From Carallia brachiata (Eukaryota > Streptophyta > Magnoliopsida > Malpighiales > Rhizophoraceae), in assembly GCA_021464245.1 (NCBI GenBank), contig JADCRB010000018.1, positions 3,272,015-3,336,014 of the forward strand: a stretch of 64,000 bases of DNA. Direction: 5' to 3'. How positions within the stretch are numbered: the first letter of the stretch is position 1; the number at the start of each line of letters is the position of its first letter. The notes beneath the pieces were generated by a model. It saw only the letters and a list, made by a program, of their open reading frames with translations. It was not told where the DNA came from and searched no databases. The position numbers and the translations under genes are program-made. This document shows positions 35,860 to 46,377 of the stretch, piece by piece.

Positions 35860-38769
35860 CTAATTGATTCTGACTTTAGGGATGTGAGAGATTTTGGACC
35901 AATCTTCCCCGTTCTCCTTGTTGTACCGTTGTATGAGATGATTGCTATTGGTTATTACTAGGGTATGAAGCGTTTTATTTTCCAGAATATAATTTGGCAG
36001 TGCCTTCAATTCCCCGCAGTCAGTAATTTGCAGTGAGCGAAGGGATGGCATTATAATAGTGGCAGGAGCTTTGGTAGTGCCATCATTATTATAATAATCA
36101 TCCCACTCTTCCCATAGATTCAGCACATGGAATTCAAGTTTTGTCAGTTTGGGAAAAGCAACTACTGGAGAAGATGATGATGATGACGACGGCGATGATG
36201 ATGTCTCACCTTTATTGTCGCCAATTTGAGTTTCTATTCCTAAAAACTCAACCCCAACTTTTTTAACACCATCCATTATGTGCAAGTAAAGAGTTTCAAG
36301 GGAAGGCAGCTTACCAAATGAAGGCAATTGCTTGCACGATTTACACTTAATTAAGTGAATGGACCTCACATTCGTTAATGAAATCATCCAACCAGGAAAG
36401 CTAGTACCTCCACAGTTGACTATCGAAAGACTTACCAAGTTTGGAGATGGCTCCAAGGCTTCTAACAAATGCTCATCTTCTTCTTCTTGTTTTCCTTCTC
36501 TAGACTGAAATTGAAGTACTAAAATGGTGATATGTTCTTTTTTCTTGAGCCCTGCTTCTTTAGCCTCGCCCACATGACGATTATGTGCACCCAAATTATC
36601 TATGTAAAGCATTCCCCGAAGTTGGTTCAGGTTCTTCAGATCCCCCAAAGAAAATTTATCCCCATGATCACATCCAACATCCACCATCCTCAATGTCCTA
36701 AGGCCAGTTAATCGTGCAATTCCTTTTGGCAACCTAGTAGGGCCTCCGCCAACTTGACACCAATTATGAAGATGCCTCAAATTAACTAGTTTTCCAATTC
36801 CAAGAGGCAACTCCAAATTAAAGCAATTAGTAACATTTATAGTCTGCAAATTATGCAGTTCACATAGCGTTTTAGGCAACTTCTCCAATTTATAATTGCC
36901 AGACAAATCAAGCCACCTCAATTGAACCAATTTATTGATGGAGGAAGGGATCTTTGCAAAGGCACCGTGTCTGAGGCTCAACAATCTTGCATGTGTCAAT
37001 TCACTCAATAATCTTGATAGCTCTGTTGTTGTGAGCGGCAACCGTGCATTCCACAATAGAAGGCTACGCAATTTTTTAGTACCGTCAAAGGAATTGAAGT
37101 ACGACCCCCACCAAATATTTGGATTTAGAAAATCTAGACGTAAATGACGGATTTTGCTGGATAGAGATCCACTTGTTGACTCTAGCAGACTGTTGACCTG
37201 CACAGCAAAACATTCATTCCTTGCAACAATTTGGGCTAAATCGTGCACTACATCATGCATCTTACAGCTGTAGATGCTCTGATCATCATATTCATCTTTC
37301 TTGAAATCTTGAAAAAAAGAACGCATTGCTAAATTTTGAAAATAATTCTCTCCAATGATCTCCAAATTGTCGCCTTGTCCTCTTTTAAGATAACCTTGAG
37401 CCATCCACGACCCTATCAACTCGGTCCTCTTTATTTCATAATCCTTTGGGAAGATAGCACAATAAGAGAAACATCGTTTCAATGCAGGAGACAGATCATA
37501 ATAGCTCAACCATAGAGGGGCAATAACATCTCTATTAACTTCTTCTACTTCCCAGATTTCACTATCCAAAATTTGTTGCCATTCTTCTCTAGTTTTTCTA
37601 AACCGCAAAGTGCTCCCCAAAGCCTTTGCAGCAAGAGGCAAACCCTTGCACTTGCTAGAAATTTTTCTACCAATCTCTTCTAAACGTCTACACTCTACAT
37701 CACTCCTATCAAAAAATGCTATTTTACTTAAAATTAACCAACACTCCTCGTCAGACAAAGTCTCCACGTTTAAAATTCTATCTTTTGAGCAATCCATGAC
37801 CGAGGCAACTTCCCCTTTGCGCGTGGTCACTAAGACTTTACTTCCTCGTAAAGCAAATCTAAGAGGTTGTTTCAACTTCTCCCACTTTCTAGGATTTTCT
37901 TCCCACACATCGTCTAAGATGAGAAGAATTTTTTTCTCCTTAACAGATTCTCCAATTTTTTTCATCAAGTCTTCTAATTCTATGACAGTTGGAGTAGAGC
38001 CTAACAGAGATGAGAGAATTGCCTTAGCAATCCTTGTCTCATCGAAAGAATCTGAGACACAAATCCAGATTTTCTCATCAAAATAAGTCTCTATAGTGTT
38101 ATGGTTGAAGGCAAATTGGGCAAGAGTTGTCTTGCCTATCCCTCCCATCCCAACAATAGAGATAACAGGGAGGCCTGACATATCACCAACAGTAGATTCA
38201 CTCAACAACATATTAAGTAAGACATTTTTAACCTCATCTCTGCCCTTCACCTCTGTTACATCAATCATAGAGACCGTCATGGATCTCTCAATTGGTTGGT
38301 TGGCCTCCGTTAAAACAAATTTGTAGCGTTCTTTCTCTTGGGCTAAAAGGTCTAACCTTTCATTCAGCTCGACCATCTTGTTAGAGATGTCATGACGCAG
38401 ATGCAGACCAACTTGTTTACAACAAAAGCAAGAGGACCTTAAGAAGGAGCATACCTTCCTCTCGGGCTTCGGATCCTGTCCATCTCGAGTTTTGTTTTGT
38501 GAGTTGAGAATTGCAGCTTCCCAATCGTCTAGCAAGTCCTCAATGTCATAAGCGACGTCTTTGAGCTTCTCCAGCCAGTCTCTGACGGTGGCCTCCTTCG
38601 CTTGCCTCGTCTCTGCATCAGCGAGCACAGCTTGAATGGCAGTGAGATTGCTGATCAGCTTGTCAACTTCGTTTTGAACACCCAAAACAAGCCTCACCTC
38701 TTGTTCTAGCTCACGAACCACGATCGAGCCAAGCTTCTCCACCACTAGAGAAACAAGTGAATCAGCCAT
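35860..38769 (-). CDS. NLR unit C: intact CC-NB-LRR (CNL) resistance-protein candidate
   Basis: A single-exon gene for a 969-aa intracellular immune receptor, close to RGA-type CNLs. The Rx-like CC domain (1-140) carries AYDIEDLLDDW at 73-83. The NB-ARC has P-loop GMGGIGKTT (207-215), kinase-2 LLILDDVW (282-289; Trp marks the CNL class), RNBS-B GSKVLVTTR (309-317), GLPLA (376-380), RNBS-D CFSYCAIFPKDYE (433-445) and MHD (504-506). LRRs fill about 555-969, interrupted by a short Ser-rich insert. The open frame reaches back to a TTG at 38787, but the ATG at 38769 (MADSLVSLVVEKL) matches the family start and unit B. All nucleotide-binding motifs are intact, so it could be functional. Its pathogen specificity cannot be read from sequence. 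Confidence 0.9.
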   Translation of the reverse strand: MADSLVSLVVEKLGSIVVRELEQEVRLVLGVQNEVDKLISNLTAIQAVLADAETRQAKEATVRDWLEKLKDVAYDIEDLLDDWEAAILNSQNKTRDGQDPKPERKVCSFLRSSCFCCKQVGLHLRHDISNKMVELNERLDLLAQEKERYKFVLTEANQPIERSMTVSMIDVTEVKGRDEVKNVLLNMLLSESTVGDMSGLPVISIVGMGGIGKTTLAQFAFNHNTIETYFDEKIWICVSDSFDETRIAKAILSSLLGSTPTVIELEDLMKKIGESVKEKKILLILDDVWEENPRKWEKLKQPLRFALRGSKVLVTTRKGEVASVMDCSKDRILNVETLSDEECWLILSKIAFFDRSDVECRRLEEIGRKISSKCKGLPLAAKALGSTLRFRKTREEWQQILDSEIWEVEEVNRDVIAPLWLSYYDLSPALKRCFSYCAIFPKDYEIKRTELIGSWMAQGYLKRGQGDNLEIIGENYFQNLAMRSFFQDFKKDEYDDQSIYSCKMHDVVHDLAQIVARNECFAVQVNSLLESTSGSLSSKIRHLRLDFLNPNIWWGSYFNSFDGTKKLRSLLLWNARLPLTTTELSRLLSELTHARLLSLRHGAFAKIPSSINKLVQLRWLDLSGNYKLEKLPKTLCELHNLQTINVTNCFNLELPLGIGKLVNLRHLHNWCQVGGGPTRLPKGIARLTGLRTLRMVDVGCDHGDKFSLGDLKNLNQLRGMLYIDNLGAHNRHVGEAKEAGLKKKEHITILVLQFQSREGKQEEEDEHLLEALEPSPNLVSLSIVNCGGTSFPGWMISLTNVRSIHLIKCKSCKQLPSFGKLPSLETLYLHIMDGVKKVGVEFLGIETQIGDNKGETSSSPSSSSSSSPVVAFPKLTKLEFHVLNLWEEWDDYYNNDGTTKAPATIIMPSLRSLQITDCGELKALPNYILENKTLHTLVITNSNHLIQRYNKENGEDWSKISHIPKVRIN
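36168..36205 (-). repeat. Ser-rich trinucleotide tract in LRR of unit C
   Basis: Shorter and more interrupted than in A and B (Ser-Ser-Ser-Pro, then seven Ser on the minus strand, with TCG, GCC-type variants). It marks the same LRR position. Confidence 0.85.
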
Positions 38770-41449
38770 GAGGATAGAGCAAAACAAAGCAGGGAATCGA
38801 TAGAAGAAAGGAAGACAAAGCTGAAAAATGAAGGGCTAATATTTCTTATGTTTAGGTTGATGTCTGAGGAGGTTTTCTGCGTTTCTTTAAACAGGAAAAT
38901 GATGCTCAAAGCCTAGGTACATAAGGTATCTCGCGTGTCCTGTTTTGTTGATGTCCATAATATTTTGTTTGGTAATTATTTATTTATTTATTTTTAAAAA
39001 AATGGAATGATTTTGTTAAGAAAAAAAAATAAGGAATATATAGTGTTCGTTTTTCTCCAGTTATGGTGTGGGAAGATCGTTCTAATAATTGATCATTTTA
39101 CTTTTTGAGAAATAAAAAATAGAAACACTTTTAAAAATAAAAAAGATATTTTTGAAAAAGATGAAATGTCCTTAACAAAGTAAGAGTTATTATTGATAAA
39201 GTTCGCTTAAAAAAACAAAAGTGTCTTTCGATAGAGTGAAGTATTTGGAGGTCTTGCTGGCTGCTGCTGAGTAACAGAAGCAACCATCCTTATCCTCATA
39301 AAATAAGGGCACATGGTTTGTCTGTTCATAAGGACTCGATTCTATATCCGAACATTACATGCCAGTTCATGCGGTCACCATCATAAGTATTCAAGATATT
39401 GTGTGTAGTGAGGTGGATTCATAAGACTACTAGTTAGTCAGATTACACCATTAATGTACGTTGCCATTATTGAAAAACAAAAATACAAAAAAGATATTAT
39501 TAAAAAAATAATTTATCTTTGAAAAAGTAAAGGTAACTTTTAATCAAAAAAAAAAAAACTTTTGATAAAGTTTGCTTAAAAAAAGAAAAAGAAAAACAAA
39601 AGTTTCTTTTGATAAGTGGAAACGTCTGCTCAACGAGTCCAAAATTGACTATATGGCATTTAACACAAAATCAAAAAATAAAATAACATAAATACGGAAA
39701 ATGTAAAATATTAAGAAATCCTTCTTTCTTGTCTAAATCTTTCCATTAACTCCTAATTATGTTTTCATACATTTTAGGGGCTCAATTTATCAATTAAAAT
39801 TTGAATAATTGGAAAATAAGAATATAATATTTTTAATTTTTGCAATTCATTAAATAAGGGAAAATCTAGAGGATACAAAAGTGATGAATTTAAGTAGAAA
39901 TAAATAGCTTTTCTACAATATACATAAGACATTTTATGCTACATTAATATTTTGCATGTAATATAAAATATCTCGTATGTAATATAAAAACTATTTATAT
40001 CTTTTTTTTTTTTGACAATCTATTTATATCTATTTTGAGTCTACAAATTGTGGGTACTAGGTAAATTTATTCGGCCAATTTTTTCTCAGCAGTGACCCAT
40101 CTTTTCTTTTGGGATTTAATAATAATGGAACACGGCACTGCCGGATATAATTGTCATGGGTAGGCCAAGTGATTTATAACAAAGAAAGAGTGAAAAAACA
40201 GCAGACAGGAAGTGAATGACAAAAAAATTAATTGCAAGTTAATTAGGAAACTATTTTTATAATTAGATGGTAAACACATATCAATCCTTTTAAGATGATA
40301 ATAATGACATCTCTATTTTTTATATTTCTTTTTATTAAATACAAATTTGGGATTGCAAGTTTTTATTTTGTGTTCATTTTTATGATTGAGCTTTTCATCA
40401 TGTGTCTAACTATTTTTCGAAAAAAATCTTTGGTGGTTTTTTTTAATTAATACATAAAAATATCATAAGTTTTACATATTTTAACAAATTTAACACAATT
40501 TTTAAAAAAATAAAATTTCACATCATAAAATTTTTTTATAACAAATGTAATACACTGTAATCTCATCTAAGGGAATTTGCATAATTTGATGACCTGTGAG
40601 TCTGTGAGAGCATTGCCTTCAACGGCAGTTATAGACATGAGGTACATGCCTTTGGCTCTCTTACTGGCCAGTAAGATTCCCTTAAACGAAGATGGCAGTG
40701 GTTAGATTTATTATAAAAAATTTAACTAATGTCGAATCGTTACTTTATAAAAGTAAGACTATATTTGTAAAATGCGATTATATTAATCCCATTATATTTG
40801 ACAGATACAGCATATGTATTGAATAAAGTATTGTAAAATACGACAGATATCATATGGTAAAATATAGAGCCCTATTTTTTATTTGTTTGTCTTTATGATT
40901 TTTTACAACCTTGGGATGTAAGGTTAGCAAAGACTTTGGCCCCGCGAAAGTAGCAGTCGAAACGGACTCTAAGATAATATTGCCTGTACTAAAGGAACCT
41001 CCCAACAAATGTTCAGAAAAATTCGACTTATTTTTAGAGATATCAAGACCATGTTGGTCACCTTATCCTTGGCTTCTTTATGCTTTATTTTTAAATTGAC
41101 TAACAGATCAGCAGATTAAATGACGAAATAATTCAGATTCTACTTTTATCTTCTAGATTGAATCACTAACTCATCCACTGATCTTTAAAAATTATTATAT
41201 AATAATATTATTAGTTTACAAAATATATTTCTTTTTTACGTCAAAAAAAAAAGAAAAAAAAGGTTTACTAGAAAGTGAACTCAACTAATTGAATATTTTT
41301 TTCTGCAGAACCTCCCCTCAGTAGAACAGAAGTTTTGTTATTGATAGGGCTATATTTACTGGTCAAATTTGTCCTTACTCATGTCCCATCTTTTATTTTG
41401 TGATTTGATCCTAATGGCACGTGCCATTGTCGGAAATGTATAATTGCAT
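38770..41449. other. Intergenic DNA upstream of NLR unit C
   Basis: The first 130 bp or so resemble the unit B upstream DNA and are probably the unit C promoter/5' UTR. Further on there is a degenerate direct repeat (39150-39240 versus 39525-39625, sharing GATAAAGTTnGCTTAAAAAAA) and AT-rich DNA. Apart from the possible RNase H remnant below, no genes are seen. Confidence 0.45.
40905..41060 (+). pseudogene. Possible RNase H-like remnant (plant RVT_3 type)
   Basis: A short frame reads CKVSKDFGPAKVAVETDSK, then a hydrophobic stretch. That pattern resembles the VETDS segment of the RNase H-like domains found in plant LINE-derived proteins. Only about 50 residues are present and there is no start or further domain. 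This is a tentative match. Confidence 0.3.
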
Positions 41450-41834
41450 TCTTTAGGGTCTGTTTATTGTACGAAAGAAAAGCAGGGAGAGAAAGAAAAA
41501 TATAATCATTACCATATACTTTTCTTTCTTATATTTCTTTCTTCTCACTTTCTACACAATTCCAAACAATTTTATTTTCTCTTCACTTTTTCTCTCACAA
41601 ATTACTATTTATTTTTTCTTTCACCATACTTTCTTTCTTTCAATTTTTCTACTACTACAAACAATTTTATTTTCTCTTTATTTTTTCTCTCACAAATTAC
41701 TATTTACTTTTCTTTCATCACACTTCCTTTTTCTCCACTTTTTCTATCACTCTAAATAATTTTATTCTCTCTATTTTTCTTTTCTTTTCTCTTCGTTCCT
41801 CACCCTTCCCTCCACTCCCAACACACCATTAGTG
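41450..41834. mobile_element. Pyrimidine-rich MITE-like element with a 95-bp tandem repeat
   Basis: The right end, read in reverse (GTGTGTTGGGAGTGGAGGG), resembles the left end of the element at 59890 (TGTGTTTGGGAGCGGGG); the left end is GGGTCTGTTTATTG. Inside, a 95-bp unit starting AAACAATTTTATTTTCTCTT is repeated: 41564-41658, 41659-41753 and a partial third from 41754. Confidence 0.55.
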
Positions 41835-42999
41835 GTGGGGCAAGCGATTAATGCGATCGAAGGGAAAGTATGACAGACATAATATATGAAGGCGATGACA
41901 AAATGAATAAATAAAGGTTTCCTCTGTCCTTGCAAATTTAATTTGTATGGCCTTGATTTTGGATGAGTTGAAAAGCTGCTAACGCTGATCACACATTTGT
42001 GGCATTAAATCAATGTTTTTTTGGATTTGGTGTGATGGCCGACATCAGAGCAGTTTGATTTTTTTTGTTTTGAGAGAAAGTTGAAATCATATTATAATTA
42101 TGAAAAAAAGAGATTTATAAAAAATAATAATCAGATTCAATTTTTTTAATAATATTATTAATAAATTAATTATTTTAAATAATCAATTAAATCATATAAT
42201 TTTTGAAGATTTGAAAAGCTGTTTACACCATCTACAACATTTTTACTATTAGATGTGGACGCGGTGTGGTGGGCAAAGTCGGCATCAAAGCCACTTGTCA
42301 AGAAATTTATGGTGTGAATAAAGTTGTCGTAACAGATCCCATCAATTTTGTTTCAGGCAGCAAAAAATCTCACAGGTTCCTACCATGAAAACTAGTTTTA
42401 TAATAAAATGGTCGATCTTTTTTTAAGGTAATAATGACATCTATGTTTTGTGTTTTCCTTTATATTAAATATATGTAAAATTTTATCTTTTTTATTTTTG
42501 TCGTCATTTTGAATTAGATTTTATTTTTGATGAATTTGAGTTACAAACTTTTAAAAATATATATTTACACAAATCACTAATTTTAATAAAAAATATAATT
42601 TTAATACTTTTTGAGAAGTTAAATACATTCAAATCTCTTTAATCAATAAATAATTGATCTTAATTAATATTTATTAGTTGTATAAAATCATTTATTACAT
42701 CAATAAAATAACTAAATCACTTTATTTCTTATAAATAAATAATTTTTTTATTTTAATAAATTATTTAATTCAAATTGAATAGAAACAAAGCATTCATATT
42801 TACATAAAAAAAAAATATATTTTCTTATGATTGAACTGGACCCTTCATAAGAGTGTGACATTTTTTTCTTTCGCTTTTTCATGTTGTTCTGTTCTTGTTA
42901 TTTGTTATTTGTTTTTTGTTATGCGTTGTCAACGATTAACATTTTTAATAGGTGATATGGCATACAAGTTGCAGACATTGAAAAAGACTTTTTGGCCTT
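41835..42999. other. Intergenic DNA
   Basis: AT-rich, with no gene, RNA or clear element boundary seen. Confidence 0.45.
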
Positions 43000-43011
43000 T
43001 TGAATTTAAGG

Positions 43012-43760
43012 TTTTTCTTTTTTACTTTTTTTAACTAAAGGAAAATTTCATTAAACATCAGCAAATGTACAAAGCCCAAAGTTAAGCCCAAGCCACAGCC
43101 CAAGTTACTATACAGCAAAACAAAACAACACTCCACCAGGCAGCTAGAACCCAAGGAGGAAACCAGCATAGATAGGCCCAAAGGCCCAAACCCAACCCAA
43201 CCAGACCACTGGAGCCATCGGCAGCAACCAGCCAACGACAGCCCAAGCATTGGAGAACCGGTGAAACAGGGCTAACAGCATTGCCGAAGCACAGTGAAAG
43301 AAAGCCCCCAGCCACCACCACCGGCAGCAAGAAGCCCAAACTCGCCGAAAGAAGGACGGCTACAACGAGGGGTAGACAACATGCCGAGATTCCACCTTCG
43401 ACCGCTAAAAACCGAGCGAAGTGCAGCACCATCACGTGAAGGATGGGGCGAGGGCCAGCGGCAACCAAAAAACGGATGTCCCCCACCGCTGCACTCCAAG
43501 ATAGAGCACAGAGGTATGGGACGCAGCAACACAACTCCTGAAACCTCAACTGAAAACGAAGACCGCAACCCCAGCAATAGAAACAGCAACCGAACCCAAT
43601 AACAACACGAAAAGTAGGCAACCAGGCCTCACCAAGCCCACAAAGGGGCACTAATCGGCAGAAACAATGTCGACAGGCACAACAAACTCAACGGCGACTC
43701 TGACGCTCTCGACGCACAATAGCACTAAGCGGCGCACGATAACCACCGCTCTGTGCGCAC
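43012..43760 (-). mobile_element. GC-rich retroposed insert with A-tail and target duplication
   Basis: A 749-bp block clearly richer in G and C than its surroundings, flanked by the 12-bp direct repeat TTGAATTTAAGG (43000-43011 and 43761-43772). On the minus strand it ends in an A-rich tail (about 43040-43012) preceded by TTTAATGAAATTTTCCTTTA, which recalls plant LINE 3' ends. Long open frames occur on both strands because stops are scarce in GC-rich DNA; none resembles LINE proteins. It is most likely a non-autonomous or heavily shortened LINE derivative or another transcript moved by LINE machinery. Confidence 0.7.
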
Positions 43761-43772
43761 TTGAATTTAAGG

Positions 43773-44459
43773 CTTTATTCCCAAAAACATTCTATGTGCA
43801 ATGAGAACGGTAACATGTGCAATTCAATATACACTGAAACAATAATGTACTTTTTTGTTGCATGTTTCCTGCAAAAGTTTTAAGTTTCAAGAAAATAATT
43901 CCTTTTCAATACTTGGGATCCACATGTCTCGCTTCGTCTCTCAAAAAAAAAAAAAAATACATCTAATAATAGACATGATAGGAGTGGAAAGCGATCATTA
44001 GAACGTCAGTTTACATTACTCTACTTATAACTAGGATATGCTGTTTCACGAGTATTGTCTTAGTTCACTGGTCTGTTAGGATGTCATGACACCTAACATT
44101 GAATTTATAATTTGTCGATCCACAATTTAAATTTGACTAAATCATTGAATCAAGTTAAAATTGCCCGTTTGGCCTACACGTTTTGTTTTTGTTTGTTGAT
44201 GAGATGAGGAATAATCTTCGGTCAATGGATAGTAATATAACATTAATTTATTATGTTGATCCATAATTTAAAATGTCAAAATTTCACGTGTAACTTAGAA
44301 GGGCAAGTAACTGAGTAAGAAAATATGTTATTGAAAAATTATACGAACAATTCAAGATATTTTAAACATCTATTTTTTTTTTTCTGAGATACTTAAAATG
44401 TCACTTTGATTATTTATTTGGGCCACTTTTTCCTATTTGGGCACTGTTACATTTCTAGA
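43773..44459. other. Intergenic DNA
   Basis: AT-rich with short homopolymers (for example 43942-43957). Nothing recognisable. Confidence 0.45.
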
Positions 44460-44650
44460 GAAAAATATGTCTAAAAAAACGTCCGAATGCAATTAATTGG
44501 ATTCAATATCTAACTGACTGAATTACAAGTGCAACTAAATATAAAAAAAAATTTCTTTTCTTCTTATAGTTAATTGCACTTAAAATCCAATCAGTTGCAT
44601 ATTGAATTCGACTACTTGCATTCAGACGTATTTTCAGATATCTTTTTATC
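44460..44650. mobile_element. Fold-back MITE
   Basis: Arms at 44470-44545 and 44566-44638 are inverted copies (left CGTCCGAATGCAA, right TTGCATTCAGACG; left CAAGTGCAACTAA, right TTAATTGCACTT). The short AT-rich centre makes this almost a full hairpin. Confidence 0.75.
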
Positions 44651-46377
44651 TGAGAATGTAACTTTTTCTATTTATTTATCAAAATTAACTAAATTAGGTT
44701 GCAATTTTTATGTACTTGCACCTAAAAAAGTTATATGCTAATAGATTGTTCTCCAATTATCACTAAGCATTTGTCCCCGCTTACATATAACGAAATTATT
44801 TGGTATGTAAGCAAGATGTCATAAGTATTACCAATTATTTTGACCAAAAAAAATAAGTATTACCAATTATCAATAATAATTAGAAAATATAGTTTTCGGT
44901 AATATTCTATTTGAGGTATATTCAAGAAATTGCAATTTTTGGATTTTTTTTTAATTTCATTTCTCTCATTTGTGTTTCTGCTTACAGACTTTCACTCGCC
45001 GAAAATTTGTTTTGTATTTCTTGTCGCTTGAGTTGACTAGGACGCCCCATCACACAACATTTTTCATTTGGGGACAGCTCATTCAAACTCTGCACACCGT
45101 TGTAAAAGACGTTCACATTTGGCGGTGAAAAATCCCACCACAAATTCCGAGAACATGGAAACATTGTTTTCTTCGGCAAAAGTTGTTCAAATAGTCTGCT
45201 AACAAAAAATTATTCGGCACAAAATCCGGCTGACCAGAGCTCGGCCAATGTTCATTGAGGAGGAGATACTGTTTGGATTTGGTCTTTCATTGAAAGAAGA
45301 TTGTTCTTAATCAATCGGCTTTAGTCAAATGATACTGAAAGTCTCTCTTAAGACATATGAGAATAAGTTCAAATCATCGTATCGTAGATTCAAGATCGAA
45401 AAAAAAAAAAAAAGAATAGTGTTCTTAGCGTGATTAACTTTCAGCAGGTAACTTAAGGAGAGGCCAATAGTGTTTTGACATTATAATTGATTATTTGCAA
45501 GCTCTTCTCTGTCTTGTTTATCTACTGTTATTTGCATTAAGTTATTGTTTTGCACTAGTTAAGTTTTTTAAACCAATCAATTCACCCTGTGCTAATCATA
45601 ATGCTACGCTATGGAACTACCAAAAAATAATTATTATTATAATATTCGGAAAAATTTTAACAAATTTGAAAATTAAATAACTTTTTATATGATGAGATAC
45701 TCATTCGATTATTTGGGACTATTTGACAAATTATAAGAAGCCTATGTTTGACATTCTCATATTGTATCCAAAAGGGTATCTAATTACTGGAGACTCTCAG
45801 GCTTTAAGAGGTTTGAAGAAAGGTTGGAGAATAAAATAAAAAACTCCGATGTTTTAATATTAGAATAATATTATATATCTTCAAATAAATAGTAATAAAT
45901 AATCACACAAATTCATCTAATAGAATTTGATAATTTATCTTTTTTTTTTGACATAAATTTAATTATTTAACAATTTATATCACTTTATTACTATTTTAAA
46001 GCTATACATGTAAAACCACCAAATTTTTTCTTTAACATTTTAAGTTGGAAAAATAAAGTGACCAGCGAAGGAGCTATAAGAAGCAATTCAGCCAGAATGG
46101 TCTAGAGGTGAAGTAAAAGTTCAATAGCCAACAGTAAGTAGCACAAGCTATCATCAAAGGAGTAAGACACTGTCAAGTAAAAGCTCGTACGAACATCAGC
46201 TATCACACAATAATAGCATTACATTTCCATCAATCCCAAACTAACATCCTGACTGAAAAATAACACCATCTTCACTAGCTATGACGCAAAAACATTCATT
46301 ATTTTTCTGCTTACAAGTATTACGGAAAGCAAGGAGGACGAGGCAAGCTGTTGTATCTTGAGAACTGAAGAGTTCCA
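44651..46377. other. Intergenic DNA upstream of the PLD 3' end
   Basis: Mostly AT-rich. A less AT-rich stretch at 44980-45260 contains a 65-codon minus frame with no family match; it could be a transposon scrap. The final 250 bp or so are probably PLD 3' UTR. Confidence 0.4.

Noticed and set aside
38770..38787. Six extra N-terminal residues for NLR unit C
   Set aside because: They begin with TTG; the ATG at 38769 gives the MADSLV-type start shared with unit B.
43082..43651. 189-codon minus frame and overlapping plus frames
   Set aside because: Open frames on several strands are expected in this GC-rich insert; none resembles a known protein.
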